64,000 nucleotides of DNA from Bretschneidera sinensis (GCA_023935145.1 JALCZK010000213.1:62001-126000); one strand, 5' to 3'. Shown: positions 10,401-24,400, counted from the first letter of the stretch. The notes: generated by a model not told the origin, from the letters alone. Numbers and translations are program-made.

Positions 10401-11966
10401 TATAATCCACTTGGGAAAAGAGAGGTACTCGCCACCATTAATTGCAAAAAGTAAAGTCTTGCCTCATATAGAAGTATGAAAAAAAAAGGATAGCACATAT
10501 GAGTTTACCTGGTTTGCAGGAAGGGGATACAATTGTTAGCCAATGTTAGATTGTGGTTAACAAATTCAATTGCATAAGCTTTGAGTCCCCATAAGTGATG
10601 CCATTAGTTCCAGAATCAATGAGCAGGCATTCAGAAAAAAGTGATAAAAAATTGAAGCATAAAACGGTAAAACAATATTAGCATGTAAAGACCAATATCA
10701 AACCAGCAAAACACTCCGTTAACATTAGTTAATTAAAATCTCATATTTAATATATAATCATAAAAATAGTCTGTCTATGGATTTTTAGTCAAAATAGAGT
10801 TACTGTGTGGAATATCTATGATGCTAGACATAGGTTGAAAATTTTACAGGGACAAATTAATAGAATAGTACATGGGAAGAGGAATTTATAGTTTAGGATG
10901 AGATTTAATTATTAAAACCCTTATTATGATAATCCATCTCGTACCAGATTCAAAATATTAGAAGACAGGGAATCACTCGATGAGAAATTGCTACTAAAAG
11001 AATTTAGATAGGCACCGAAGCTATCTGTGTGAATGAAAGTTAACCAATTAAACATACCTGTTTATGACCCAAGGTAGGAGTTACAGTACTATAAATCACT
11101 CCTGCGTCAACTAGCTGTTGAATGCTAGAAGAATATAAAAACATAAGATAAAATGCCTCATCATTCGAATGGAGATATCCAGCTAAAATTTTAACTAAAA
11201 AAGAAATGAAAGAGAAAAAAAGTAGTACCTCTACTAGTCGAATGCTCAGTCTTGTGATCAAGTAACAAAGCTAGTGATCCATTGCAGAGAGAAATCAAGC
11301 TCAATTGCAAAGAGAAATTTAGCAAGAGAAATCATGATATCAAGCAAGAATGAATGGAAGTAAGGTCGAGAATGAGATCGAGAAAGAGTGAGAGCAGAGA
11401 GAGGGAGCTGATAGAGAGTACGGTGAACTTGATATTTTCCACCTTTTTTTGGCCTTGTGTTTTTCTTTTATCTCTTCATTTATAACACCTACTTTCTGAT
11501 TTTTGAAAAACTGAACGATTTTAACAGCCAGTATAGACCATTTCGGCTTCAGCAGTTGTCAAAACTGCTGATGTTATCTAACTTGCTTGTAAAGGGGGTT
11601 GACAAAACCTCGGATAGCCATTTCCCAATGAATTATCTCTCCCAGCTAGTGATGCTCGAGTTGGACAACAAAATAACAAGAAACAACATCAAAGACAGTG
11701 AAAAGATTCAAAGAAACAATGTAAGGATAAAGAGGGCGTAAGCTTTATTTATTATTCGCAGTACACTGAGGTAATGACTTGTTAAATAACATGTACTACA
11801 TAATCTTGACTTAAAAAATGCACAAATATAACTCCTTTTTATTCTAGTTAGCTTCCCTCTCATCCTTTTCTTTCACTTTTTTTTTTTTTTCTTTTGCCTT
11901 CATTCCTTGCCGAACAACTTTTTAGGCATCTCTTACTCAGTTCACTAAATAATGAAATGCTAGCAC

Positions 11967-13190
11967 TTAGGACAATGTCACATGAGTTACCTCTTGTTTT
12001 CCATTGATTGAAACTAAGCTCTCAACATAAATAATAAGCTTCGTTGAATACTCACACAAAGGGATTTGCAGATTTTTAAGCTCTTGAGTGCTAGGGTCAC
12101 ACAACACTAGTTGGTGATCATTGTTTTCCATGAACACCCTACCATTCTTCCAAAATCCTAGTAGCTTCTCAATTCCCAAAATGGGCCCAATTGTCAGTTG
12201 TTTAACCCAAGATTCTTTAACACCAAGTTCCTTCAATACCCATATGTCATAGCATTTCTCTATAGCCTTGAATGTATGAATGATTGCAGCAGGACATCCT
12301 TCAAAAGACGCAAGATACCAATCATGATCCAACCATGAAACTCCAACATATATATCGTCCGGAAAGCTTGTGGTGGTGAACACTTCATCTACCATGTCAA
12401 ATGAAAGAATTACCCGAACATTATATGAATAACCATGAATTATTCCGGATTTCCAGTGATACATTCCATTTGCGTATGGGCTGAGGTCAGAACTGAGGTC
12501 GAAATCAACGTGATAATCACCCCATGGATATGGAATTTCTCTCCATGAATTATTACTTAGGTTGTATATCTCTGTTTGCATAAATTTGTCAACATCTTCA
12601 CTGGTAAAATTTGTAATAAATCTTACAACCTTATAATCATTAGTTTTTGAATCAAAACCGAATCCGACAGCATCGGTAGAAGGGCTATCATTGGTTTCAG
12701 TTAGGAGGGGACGTTTAACAGTGGATTCAGGGAGAAGCTTGAATTCTCTGGTCGCTGGATTCCATAGGCCAAGCCTATTACATTCCACCAAACAGACGAT
12801 GCCGTTAATGGGACCAATAACAGTCGGAGCATGTAACCAATCATTGGTGAAGGGCATGTAAATATTCTCTTTTGCTGTAATAATAATTTCCTCATCCATA
12901 TTAAAATCAGTGTTCAGAGATGTGAAATACATAGGATAAACACGAAAATTGTTTTCACATAGCCGTCCGTCGCCAAGAAACTGTTGAACGATCATATTAG
13001 AATTGGCATAGTTAAGGCCGTTTAGGGTGTTTTGCTTGAGGTGATGGGAGGTTATAAAATTAAGGTTTTGAAAACGAGCACACCAAGGTTTGGAAACACA
13101 CCTGAATCGAAGCAATGATTTCACAGGTAGCCTCAGCTGGATGTCCATCACCACATCTTCGGGAAAATGATCATTGCTCTTTTTTCCCAT
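11967..13190 (-). CDS. SLF-B: intact S-locus F-box-like protein
   Basis: A single-exon frame of 407 codons, the usual size and structure of SLF/SFBB/SLFL proteins. An N-terminal F-box spans about residues 8-48 (PEDVVMDIQLRLPVKSLLRFRCVSKPW), followed by an F-box-associated domain with LGLWNPATREFKLLP, VGFGFDSKTNDYKVVR, WREIPYPW and the GFWKNGRVFM block. F-box proteins of this type join Skp1 and Cullin1 to form SCF ubiquitin ligases; in self-incompatibility the pollen forms target non-self S-RNases. About 90 percent of residues match SLF-D (405 aa); it is two residues longer near FDLSSDLS. The ATG is the one shared with SLF-D and SLF-A. A role in pollen recognition is inference from the family and the linked T2 RNase; general F-box/CPR30-like proteins look similar. 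Confidence 0.88.
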   Translation of the reverse strand: MGKKSNDHFPEDVVMDIQLRLPVKSLLRFRCVSKPWCARFQNLNFITSHHLKQNTLNGLNYANSNMIVQQFLGDGRLCENNFRVYPMYFTSLNTDFNMDEEIIITAKENIYMPFTNDWLHAPTVIGPINGIVCLVECNRLGLWNPATREFKLLPESTVKRPLLTETNDSPSTDAVGFGFDSKTNDYKVVRFITNFTSEDVDKFMQTEIYNLSNNSWREIPYPWGDYHVDFDLSSDLSPYANGMYHWKSGIIHGYSYNVRVILSFDMVDEVFTTTSFPDDIYVGVSWLDHDWYLASFEGCPAAIIHTFKAIEKCYDIWVLKELGVKESWVKQLTIGPILGIEKLLGFWKNGRVFMENNDHQLVLCDPSTQELKNLQIPLCEYSTKLIIYVESLVSINGKQEVTHVTLS

Positions 13191-13579
13191 CTTTTTTAGG
13201 TTTTAGGAATAGAGTAAAGTTTTTTTTCAATTGTATTTATCTTTGAAGTGTTAGTATTTTGAATGGAAGAAGTGGTTGATATCTATTCTTTACCAAGACC
13301 GATTCTAAACTAAATTTAGATTTGAAACGAAAATGGGCCATAACCAGCCTAAAGCCTGCTTTCCTCTTCTTTTATTATTAATTGGAAATTTTGTTGGAAG
13401 CCCAGTTTTATTTAAACATAAAAGTTCATGAGCTTTAACCCATCTAATGATTGCTCAATTTGCTGTTTCTGTTTTCAGTTTTAAAATAGCTGACTTGTAG
13501 GTTCAATACTTAATAAAACTCCGTTAGGAGTATTATTTTTGGAAAAATGTTGAGTCACGTATTTTTCTCAAACCAAAAA

Positions 13580-13843
13580 TTCTCAATAGCCGAAAAAAAT
13601 ACATCAAAACATAACTGAAAATAATATTTGCGACAGATTTTCGTCGCTGTTAATATCATTAAAATAATATATTTTTTTAACTTTTTGTTTTTAAATTATT
13701 TGAGTAAATGCGACAGATAACATTGCGGTCGTAGATAATATTATCAGTAACTTACTTTCTTGCGAAGGAGTTTCTGCGATAAATATCTGTCGCAAAAAAG
13801 TATTTGCGATAGATATGAAACAATAATGAATTTTCTTGTAGTG
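13580..13843 (-). mobile_element. CACTA-type MITE-like fragment (L copy)
   Basis: The minus strand begins with CACTACAAGAAAA (13843-13831), the terminal sequence typical of plant CACTA elements, followed by a region rich in GCGACAGAT-like motifs. The opposite terminus is not visible, so it is truncated. The same insertion occurs upstream of SLF-C and SLF-D. Confidence 0.55.
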
Positions 13844-14399
13844 TCAAACAATTACAGTCTATCTTTAAAATGTTTGTTTCGTGAAAGTATTCACGTAATT
13901 ATAATTGTTCAAGAAAGCATCTGCCCCATGTTAATTGGTTCTATTACTTGCTAAATCTGAAAAATATGGACATTAAAGAACCTTATTCTAGATTCAGAGG
14001 ATGTGCTACTCAACGGGAGGTACCTATTTCCCATGAAAGTAGTCAGAGGGAGAGGTTAGTGCTTATCATGTGTGCTAGCCATTCACTGTTTCTGTATTGT
14101 TTGTGAGCGAAGCTACAATGTGGGAGGCAGGTGTTTTGTTAAAAAAGCTGTAGTTAAATTGACTTTTGTTTTTTGCTTGAGTGAAATGATTAAATTGTAG
14201 TGGGACCTCTTGTCGATGAGGGAAGGGGATCTTCAATTTGGTTAATTAACAGATCTATATTTGAGTAAGGTAGGTTTCTTTTCTTGATTTGGGTTTGACA
14301 AAATGAAATTCCTAGGTATTTTATATATTCATGTGTTAGTCTAACAACTTGCTTAGGTCTAAATCCAATGGTTTAAACCAGTTTGAAACTTCACCGGTA

Positions 14400-16506
14400 A
14401 TTTTGAGAAGCTTCATTGATAACGTCAATATAAGTGTGAGACCCAGAAATTAACATTACTAGTAAAGTTTCTAAGATTACTAGTGGAATTTCCAGATTGT
14501 CTAAACCCAATGATTTAGACACGAACCAACTAATTTTTTTTTAGAATCAGTCTGCTTGGTTTTCTTACTATCATTTCATTGTTTTAGACAACAAACTATT
14601 TATGTTACCATAGTAATATTGTTCTACATATGAAACTAAAGAATATTATTTTTCATATTTCTTTAGAAAAAGTATTGTTTTTTTTTTCTTCCTTTTTTCT
14701 ATGGAAAGCCTTCTTATTTCTCTATTTTCACACTAACCAAAAAATAGATAATGAAATTAATACAATAGCTTTCTTCGTTTATATGAAACACTTTATGCCA
14801 CTCCAAGCCTATACCTCTTCATCTATATTTTTACTACGCTCAAGAGATGCGAAGGGCCGAAAGTCCATCTTCCAAAGTTGCCTAGTCCACAAGCACCTAT
14901 ATACTAGTAGGTGTAAATTTGTTATTTATACACATTTTTTTTACGTAATTTTATTTGTTTTCACATAATTTCATGAAATATTGAGATAAATAGTATTAAA
15001 AAGAGATAAAAACTCATTAAAAATGAATTTCAAATGAAATCCAAACAACTGAATTGAAATATCATGAAATTATAGAATTAAAATTTTAATTTAATTCGAA
15101 ATCTATGCATTAAATCTCACATATTGTATCCCTAGATGTCCCGAAACTAAGATAATCAGAGCAAAAATTGTTAGTGATCATTGCGCCAAGAATTTTTGAG
15201 CTATTGATTCATTGTATTTAAATACTCAAACTACGAATAGTAAAATGACCAAATACCCTCACATCGTCACAAGTTTTAGCAGATTCTTGTTAAACTTCTG
15301 TCAATACCTAACAACAGTATACTTTTCACAATCAACTTATAGATTTCAATCAATATCTTGACATTGGAAAAATAAAAGCCCAATAAACTAAGGAAATTTC
15401 AACTAAAAAATAAGAAAATATAACCATGGAAAGTAATCTAAGTGAGCATAAGTTTTTTAGCAGCTAGTTGTATCATATATTTTTTATTAAGTAAAATTGT
15501 TTTTCTCGCTTTTGTGCTTCTAGCACGAATTCCCCTTGCTTGCTCCATGAGTGGTTTATAATTCACACCACTTACCTTCGATTTCACTAAGTAGAGTTTG
15601 ACGAGACAAATGTGAGTTCCTCAATTGATGATGGATTCTTAATTGTTCAATTAATCAATTATAAATCTTCAGTTGACAAGTCTAAATCCATTCAAGCACA
15701 AGATTTTTACTCTAAAGCGAAATTTATTAATTATATTAAAAAACTTTAGTTCAAGATCGCTCTCCTTTACTGTTGATAATTGAAAAAAAAATTCAAATGA
15801 TCGCAAAAAAGAACTCTAATTAAGAATCATTTATGGGTACTTGGTCAATCACTTTTTAAGGATGGACCACATAATTAAATTAAAAGAAAAGTATGAAGAT
15901 TTGAAATATTAATTTTACTTTTTGACTCATTTGTCAGAAACTCTTTGAGCTAGAATTGAAAGTTCTTAAGTGCTTCTTTTTCCTCTAAATTCTTAAATTA
16001 AAGCTAAAATCATTCATCTATTTTTTGATCCCTCAATTCGAGAAGCTTCTCTGTCAAGATTCTTGCAATACCTAAGTCTGTAGATGTGCTATGCCGGTGA
16101 ATGCAGTTATGCACTCTTAACACTTGTAGAGAGCAGATACAGCTGTGCAGGCTGATAGTTAGTTGTATGCGTTTTGATTAGTGGAAAGCTTTTGCTTGAA
16201 GAAGTTCTTTCATGTTTTCTTAATCATGATTTTCCCGGTTCTTGTAAAGATATGATGGTTTTGGAGACTTCGTTAAGCCAATGAAAACGGGGGTGTCAGA
16301 TTTCCTCCCCTTTTCTTTTTCATCTTTCCCCCTTTATAATTTGAATTCTTATACTTTACCTTCCTTAGTTGTTTCACAACTAACCTTCGGAATAATTTAG
16401 TTGATGTAATTTATCAAGTCCAATTGTCAATTTTTTAATATAGCTCCTTGGTGTGGCTCTTGTATTGAGCTGGCGGTAATATGGAAATTTGAATTTTGGC
16501 ATGCAG
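14400..16506. other. intergenic sequence between arm L and the DHHC relic
   Basis: Up to about 15930 this is homologous to 39425-41000 in inverted order. From there to 16506 no gene is seen; the first coding exon expected for the DHHC gene, for its N-terminus, was looked for and not found. The 112-codon frame at 14630-14968 is Phe-rich, low in information and not preserved in arm M. Confidence 0.5.
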
Positions 16507-18546
16507 GAGTAGGTTGTTGCTTGTTACCTTATTGCTGGTCATTGTTCCAGTCATTATCTTTTGTGTGTTAGTCGCGAGACACCTTCGCCATGAATTCCCG
16601 GCATATAATGCAGGACATGCAATTCTGGCAGTAGCCATTGTCTTTACTATCTATGTTAGTCTTCTATCCCTTACATGGTATTTAACATTTCTATTCTTAT
16701 TGTATGGGTTTTTTATGCAACACATTAAGTTCAGTATGTCACTTTGTGAGTGGATGACTTTGCACCTGTGTTGTCATCAACTGATGTCAGAAATTTTAAG
16801 GTTTGCACTCTAGTTCTATGGGTGAGACTGCAAAGTGGTCCTTTATAGTTGGACTTGCCAATGGCCATCATTTGATTCGGTGACGCCCAGCTCAGTACAA
16901 GCTGGGGTCATGTAAGTGGCAGGGGCATCAATTGTGTGATTGAAACATTCTTAGGCATTTCTCAAATTAATTTTTCATCCATTTAGAATTAAAAAGCAGC
17001 AAATTTTGATGGTGAGCAAATTATATTATTTCCTGTTGCAATGGACTTAGCTTGTTGGCGTAATTGAATTGTATCTACATTGGGTTTGAGAAATGGTATA
17101 TACCTAAATGGGGTTCTTGTTTATGTTTAACTTATCAGATCAGAAGCCATCCCTCTTCATAGGAAAGGGCATATCTCTTGGATGATATTTTGTCCCTAAT
17201 TTTCACTCTGTCAATTACCTATGTTGCCATTTATTTTTAATCCTGTAGCTGATTTCGACAGGTATTGGTTATTCTTTTCCTCACATCGGCCCGAGACCCA
17301 GGTATCATTCCCCGTAATTCACATCCGCCAGAGGAAGAGTTCTGGTATGACACTTCTGCGTCGGTTGAGGTTGGTGGAAGACAAACACCCAGCCTTCAAT
17401 TCCCTCGAACAATAGAAGTTATGGTCAATGGCATTCCTGTGCAGGTGAAGTATTGTGATACATGCATGCTTTACCGTCCTCCTCGTCGCTCTTATTGTTC
17501 TATTTGCAACAATTGTGTGGAACGGTTTGATCATCACTGCCCTTGGGTGGGCCAATGCATCGGATTGGTATGCTGATTTATATGCCATCCAAGACCTGTG
17601 ATTTGTGCATTCCCCATTTGTTCTGTTTGATTCTTGTTTGCTTCCCTTAATGCTAGCATAACGTAGTTGTGTTGTGTATTGGCAGCGAAACTACCACTAC
17701 TTCTTTATGTTCGTTTCTTCATCAACCATTCTCTGCATCTATGTGTTTTCCATGTCAGCTTTCTACATTAAGGTTCTGATGGATAATCACCATGGCACAG
17801 TCTGGAAGGCAATGAAAGAATCTCTGCCGTCCATCATACTAATGGTCTATTGTTTCATATCCCTCTGGTTTGTTGGACTTATGGGGTTCCATTTGTACCT
17901 CATAGGCACAAACCAGGTTAGTTGATGTCTCATTGGGATTATATTTTTGGTTGTAGAGGAATAATTTTGTTTTTCTTAGTTATTGCGGAAAAAATGAGCT
18001 CACCCTCCATCTGTGGTAGATTGATATGCGGCTGCAGTTTAAGTTCTAGATTAATAGCGTTTCTTCTGGTGGCTAATTAACAAGAAAAAAATAGAGTTTC
18101 TTCTTATGGTCTGTCACCAACGATCGCATGACAATTAACTATTTCATATAGGAATGCAGTTTATAATTTGTTTCCGAAAGTGAAGTTAATGAAAATACTG
18201 GAGAGAATTTTGGAGGAGAAAAACCTTGATAAATTAATAAATATTAGGTTGCAGTTCTATAAGAGGACTATGTGTTCAACTGTCTATAGTAGAACACTGA
18301 AATTTTTGAAGCATAGCAAGATGTTATTGTTTTATGTTTCACACTGTTTTCTGCAGTGTTTCCACTCTTGCTGCAAATACTAATAATAACAAAACTGGGC
18401 CTTTCTCCCTAGAATTGTGGTTTGGTGTACTGTTTAACCTTTGGGATTGTTGATCAAACGAGTATTTCATAGTTGATTGCTTTGCTGCCATTTTACTGGT
18501 TGCTATTTCTGTGATTTACCTGGTTGGCTTCCGTGAAGTTGTTTCT

Positions 18547-19876
18547 TGATTATGCTCGAACTAATACGCGGTTATTGTGTATAGTTGAGGTGTCGATCCC
18601 ACGAGAAAAAGTGTAAACCTTAACACGAACGATAAAGATCAAGTGAGAGAATCTGAATTTTAATAATGAAGTAATGGGAAACAGTTGTGTAAATATAATG
18701 AAAAATATAATATAGAAACAACAAGGTTCCGGGAATCCTCCCTAGGTTCGTTGCCTTATTCCACTCTCGATTCAATTGTTTTTAGCTCGATTACTAGTTT
18801 CATATCCCAAACAAGCAATCGACAAATATTCAATTAAAGCATTTGAAAACCCTAATGTAATTGCTACGAATCACTCATTGATTTCTATTCAAGCACACAT
18901 GACCTATCCTATAGATTTATCAAGAAATGAAAATATATCTCAATGATAATATCGCAGTAATGGACAAACCTAAAAGATAAATCTACCGGAATCAATCACA
19001 TCCAAACAACTTGACATAAGAAGAGCTTGATTAGACTTATATGGAGGAGAAGGGTGCAATCACCAGATTAAGAAAATCTAAGATAAGAAGAACATAAATT
19101 GCAGCTGTCACATGAACCTAAATTCTTCTTGTTTAATCAAAGAGTAAATCATAAACAATGTTTTAACAATAAATCCAAACTACAACTGAATCAAGAATAG
19201 AAAATAAGAACAACTACACCTAAGGATTCATCCCTTTGCCTTGCTTGGAGATTAGTTGGCCACGGGGCTCATGCTTGAACACCGTAATGAAGAAGAATGT
19301 CGAGCTTTCTCTTCGTTTCCAGCCTTAATGGATGCCCCTTTATCAAACCCTAAGTGATCTATTTATAATACAAAAGGTCCAAGGGTGTTTTCGGGTCTAA
19401 ACTATCATTAAAACCCTAATTAGGAAACAGAGGATCGTGTGCGCGCCGTGGCTCACACTAATCCAGGCCGCGGCTCAACCTTGAAGTCTGCTTTGTGGTG
19501 TTGCTGGAGGCCGTGGCCCAAATTGGTCAAGGTCGTGGCTCACACTGATGCCCTTTGAGGTTCTTTTAGATAAGCTTCTGTAGGCCGCGTCCCAACCTTT
19601 CCAGGCCACGGCGCACACTGGTTGGTGGAGGTTCTCTTCGTTTTATCCTTCCGTAATCATGCCTTCACTCTGGTATGCATCGAAGCTTCATGCTTAAAGT
19701 GATGATAGCTTTTCCATCTCTTTTAACTCAAAATATCTGAAAATGCACCGAAATAAGTCAATACTCCACGAATGACACTTTAGAATTGTTAAGGTATAAA
19801 TGTGTAATTCAACCCTAGATCAACCCTAAATGCTAACAAATAATTACTATTAAGATGCATTTTACGACTCTCATCA
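18547..19876 (-). repeat. LTR (3' in element sense)
   Basis: About 1330 bp, matching 24401-25726 with scattered substitutions and small indels. It includes a GC-rich stretch of GGCCGCGGCTCA-like repeats at about 19440-19620. Confidence 0.9.
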
Positions 19877-21560
19877 TAACCCCCAACTAGCTTATTGCTA
19901 GTCCCTAGCAATTTAAGCGAAAAAAAAGACAATATGAAATGAATTCTATGGTAGAAATCAAAACAAAATAAAGTAATGTTAGTGTTAATCTAAGAGTAGT
20001 TCAAATCTTTTGTCTCAAAAATCGCAAATAACACACAACACATAGAATCATTAAATATCACCCAAGTCCAAAAGTAATCCAAACATCAATCTTAAAATTG
20101 TTATCGACTCTTAACATCCATCTTACCACAATCCATTAATCCGAACACTCGGATGATTTTATGCACAACATTCATGAATACAAGTCTTGGCTTCTAAAAA
20201 CACATTAAATTGTGTGACATCAATCACAAATCAAACTCCATAGGTTTACATTTCAAATCACTCTCCACTAATGTAGAAAAATCACACTACATTGGATCAA
20301 TAGGTCTTTAATAAGCTTGTGACGTTAGGCTAAGGTAAAGGTCAAAAGAGAACGGGAAGGATTCAACAAGTAAAAGAACTCAATCTTTTAGTTTTAAACA
20401 CAACTGTTTAAGCACTAGATAATCTTACTTCAACAGCCAACTCTTTCAACAATTTTTCGAGCATTTCTCTCACTAAGTCACCACTTTTTTCTTTTCTTCT
20501 TTCTTTGCCATAATTCACTTGTTTTTTTTTTTTTTTTTTTTATTTTGGCATAAGATCATTCACCTCCTTTTTCTTTTTCTTTTCTTTTCTTTTCCACAAC
20601 TCCCAACTTATCTCCTTTAATATACTTGGGTTATGGTAGCAATATTTTTTCATATTTCCATCCTTACTCCTCTTGAGTGCTTCTCAACTAATGTGTATAA
20701 CTAAGTTCTTTTAAAAAAAGGTAAGGATAAAATATTTTTTAGGCTCATAAAGGTAAGTAAATGGGTTATCGAAAGAAACAAGGCTCAATTTCTTTTTCAA
20801 GAAAAAGGCTTAAACATGTGACTAGCGATAAATATAGCAAGGGTAAGTTTGAAAGGCTCAAACAGTCCAAAAATGGCCTATATCATATCCTAAATAGTGT
20901 GCATTCTAGGATTTCACCTCAAGGGATTATCAAATAAGTTCTAGAGCTTGTCGAGACCGCAAAAGTATTCACAAAAAAAATTCGCACATAAAACTTCTCT
21001 AAACGTTTTAGACTAAACATGCAATCTTACCGCAAACCCGAGTCTCAAACCAAATGAAGATTGACACTTAAATTATTCTCAAACTGAAGTAATATTTAAC
21101 TTCTTTTAAATGCTATATGCTGTCTTAGTTAAGCTCATATCATTGACATGTGAATTAACTCCAAGGCTAACACAAAGCATGCTAAGAACATTTTTTTTAA
21201 CAGATTATCCTAACAGACAAATGTATTAAAAACAAAACAAACAAATTAAAATGAAAAAGGGAAGGTGACACCCAACAATTAAATGGTATGCAATAAGAAA
21301 TGTGTTTCCTCCACCCATAACTTAAGATAAACATTGTCCTCAATGTGACGGCAAAAGTTAAGAAAACTCCATTTTTTAACCAAAGGTGCGAGGAAGCCGA
21401 AAATTGTGCACGATTATTTGAACTGAGGCACATGTTTGTCCATGAAAAAGAAATACAAAAGTGATACTGGAAAACAACAAATACTAATAATAAACAAGAA
21501 AAAGAAATATGAAAAACAGTAAAAATAAAAGGATATGCTGTGGGGTGCCACCCATGAGCG
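19877..21560 (-). other. non-coding 3' internal region of the Athila-like element
   Basis: It lies between the pol remnant and the 3' LTR in element sense. It holds poly-T/poly-A and CT-rich runs (for example 20521-20600) and a conserved line TGGGGTGCCACCCATGAGCG at 21540 that recurs at 31876 and 34393 in elements B and A. No gene is supportable. Confidence 0.6.
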
Positions 21561-22103
21561 CTAAGTTTTACGTCTTCAACCAGACGCTGCACCATTCTCA
21601 CTGCTGGCCTTATTGTGGGATGAAGCTCCATACTCAGTGGCCCCAGTGCTAGTCTTTTGGCAATGAATACTTAAAGTCCACCACATATGGCTCAAGTGTT
21701 CTTGGTGTTGCCCATTTACTATCAGCAGTAGGGTATGTGATTCCCGCATCCATGTGACTTCTCTTAAGAAACTCCTCAAAGCATGGTTGCCACGATTTCT
21801 TAATAAATACCTGTGACTTATCAAATACATCAATAAAATTAATGGCATAGGAATAAATTGAAGATTCATCAAACTCAAAATTATTAGAAATGAATTTCAA
21901 AGAGTTAGAATTATCTTTAATGTACTCATCCTTTTCATGTGGCTGCCTTGAGACTCAAAAAACATTTACCTCTAGAGTAATATTTCCAAATGATAATGTC
22001 ATTAGACCATTCCTACAATTAATGAGAGCATTGGTGGTGGTAAGGAATGGTCTTCTAAGTATCAACGAAATTTTTGACTCCGTATTCACAATGGAAACGA
22101 CAT

Positions 22104-22424
22104 CTAAAACCAAAAATCAACAGGATAATAGAAACTATCAATTTGCAACAAAAAATCTTCCACAATACCTCTTGGTTTTCTTACCAATCTATTCGCTAAT
22201 TGAAGTACCACAGAGGTTGGCTTTATCTCACCTAGACCGAGCTGCAAGTACATGGAGTATGGCATGAGGTTCACATTAGCACCCAAATCTAGCAATTCTT
22301 GGCCACAAGATTTGTTTCCAATTTGGAAAGCCACCGTTAGACAGCCTGAATCTTTATATTTGGGCAGTGTCTTGCTGTCAATTACTGCACTTGCTTGCTT
22401 CGTTAAGAATGTTGTCTTCTTCAC
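22104..22424 (-). pseudogene. aspartic protease remnant of the 18547-25726 element
   Basis: A 106-codon frame contains LLDLGANVNLMPYSMY, the retropepsin active-site region of Athila-like elements (D-L-G-A form), followed by VVLQLANRLVRKPRGIVEDF. Downstream, the frame near 21800 reads AGITYPTADSKWATP, like the start of a reverse transcriptase domain, and then leaves homology, which marks the deletion of the remaining pol. Confidence 0.75.
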
Positions 22425-22529
22425 ATTGTGTCTCCCCTTGATTGTGCATAGATCCTTGGTGACCTTAGCATAGTTGGGAACCTGCTTTATAACATGAAGA
22501 AGGGGGAGGTTAATTTTAACATGCTGAAG

Positions 22530-24248
22530 TTATTCAAGAATCTCACCTTTTAATGCTGAATTTCTCTCTTTAGGCTTAAGGAGTGCTTGAGGGAAAAGCA
22601 CTGGTGGAGAATAATCATCATGGGCCTCTTGTTCCTTGGGGTCTTCATCCTTGTTGCTCATAGTGTTAGGAATTAAGTTTGATGGTAGAGTGGGTCCATC
22701 AATTTTCGTACCGCTGCGGGTGATTATGGCATTAACCTCTTTAACATTTTGATTTTCAAGATTGGAGATTTGTTCCTTATGTTGTCCCATTGGATTTTGT
22801 TGTGGCTGTGAAGGAAAATGACCATGCTCTTGAACTGTCAAGAAACTAGTCAACTTGGTGAGTTGACTCTTTATCACCTTTTGTTCCTCTTTGATCGCTT
22901 GTTGCTCCTCTAGCAACTGTTGATTAATCTTGCCTTGCTCTTCCACACTCTTGGAATGTACCTGCATAAATGATTTAAACATATCTTCCAAAGGTAAAGA
23001 TTGTTGGGGTGCATTAGATGAGGTTGCTTCCGGTTTCCATTGGGTACTAGAGTGGGGATAAGGTTGCATATCGGATCTCAAATGGGTGCTAGATTGGGCA
23101 GGAGGTTGCATATCAGATTTTCAACTAAAATTAGGGTGATTCTTCTAATTGGGATTGTAGGTGTTAGAGTAGGGTGAGTTTGGTTTCCTAAAGGGTATTC
23201 CTAAAGTATTACACTCTCTCTTCATCTCAAAATAGGTTGGACAATCCCTAGGCACATGACATACCCCATTACACATAATGCAAGGTTCATGGGACTATAC
23301 GTTAGCAACCGATTCAGGGGCTCTATCATCCTTGGTTTTTAAGGCTTCAATTTCCTTAGTTAGGGCCTCTAAATGGGCTTTAAGGTTATCCTTTTCCTTA
23401 AGTTGATAAATTCCAGTGGATTGATTTCTCCTAGTGCTTTCCATGGAATTTGGTCCTATCCAAGTGTGGGCTTTTTCCGATAGGTCATGTAGGAAATCTA
23501 TGGCTTGATCGGGATCTTTTTGAAGAAAATCCCCATTACACATCATTTCTATGAATTGCATTTCCCTACTTAGAAGTCCATCATAGAAGTAGCTAACTAC
23601 CCGCTAACTCTCATACCCATGGTGTGGACAAGAATTCAATAGGTCCTTGAAACATTCCCAAACTTGATATAAGGTTTCGCTCTCCTTTTGTGCAAAGTTT
23701 GAGATTTGTCTCTTGAGGTTATTGGTCTTATGGGTTGGGAAATGCTTTTGGAAGAAAACTTGTGTCATCTCATCCCAACTACCTATGGACCTAGGCCTTA
23801 ACAAGTACATCTAACCCTTGGCCTTTTCCTTAAGTGAAAAAGGCAAAAACCTAAGTTTGATGGTGTCTACCATATTAGCCCTACCTTGAAAGGTTGCTAC
23901 TACTTCCTCAAATTTCCTAATATGGATATAGGGGTTTTCATTCTCAAACCCATGGAAGGTTGGTAGAAATTGGATCATGCTTGGCTTAAATTCAGGTTGT
24001 TGAACATTAGGGGGGAACATGATATAAGATGGTGTGGCCGTTCGGCTAGGGTGCAAGTAGTCTTTAAGTGTCCTAGCAACAATTTCATTGTGATTTTCGG
24101 CCATGTTAACAAAATTCTCTAAATTCTCACTTGGGTGTGCACTATGGTTTGATCTAGGCGAGGTTTCACTAACGGATGTGGAAGGAGAAGGTAACTCTAA
24201 TTCGGGTCTTTTAATGAATCTACCTCGCGAATCTCTCAGTTTATGCAT
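22530..24248 (-). pseudogene. gag gene remnant of the 18547-25726 element
   Basis: Collinear frames 24248-23811, 23810-23604, 23561-23295 and 23111-22530 together resemble an Athila/Ty3 gag. They include FLPTFHGFENENPYIHIRKFEEV, SWDEMTQVFFQKHFP, a CxxC zinc-knuckle trace at about 23280 (IMCNGVCHVPRDCP) and a glutamine-rich coiled-coil stretch (QQLLEEQQAIKEEQKVI). In-frame stops separate the pieces at 23810, about 23600, about 23290 and 23130, so gag is not functional. Confidence 0.8.
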
Positions 24249-24400
24249 ACGCCAAAGAGATTAGAGGGAAACAAATAAAACTGAAAAATAAAAATTTGAA
24301 AATCAAAACAAAGAGCAAAAAATCATATTACCGTTTTGTCTTAACGTTGACAATCTTCCTTGTACTTTAAGCGAGTCTCCCTGGCAACTGCGCCAAAATT

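Larger units (their letters stand above)
7180..15930 (-). repeat. arm L of a large inverted duplication (partner 39425-53968)
   Basis: Reverse-complement matches to arm M are seen along the arm: 7180-9230 with 52600-53968, 9240-9830 with 46640-47280, 10000-10450 with 43860-44330, 11540-13570 with 41830-43800, and 13570-15930 with 39425-41830. L lacks about 2.1 kb found in M (44490-46650, with the COG0212 exons); M lacks about 1 kb found in L and R and has gained a 5.3-kb copia element. The stretch 13850-15930 has no supportable gene. Confidence 0.88.

Noticed and set aside
14630..14968. 112-codon frame
   Set aside because: Composition is AT-rich and Phe-rich, and the matching stretch in arm M is interrupted.
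16435..16638. Minus-strand frame over the first visible DHHC exon
   Set aside because: Shadow of the plus-strand exon, which has the membrane segment and splice borders.
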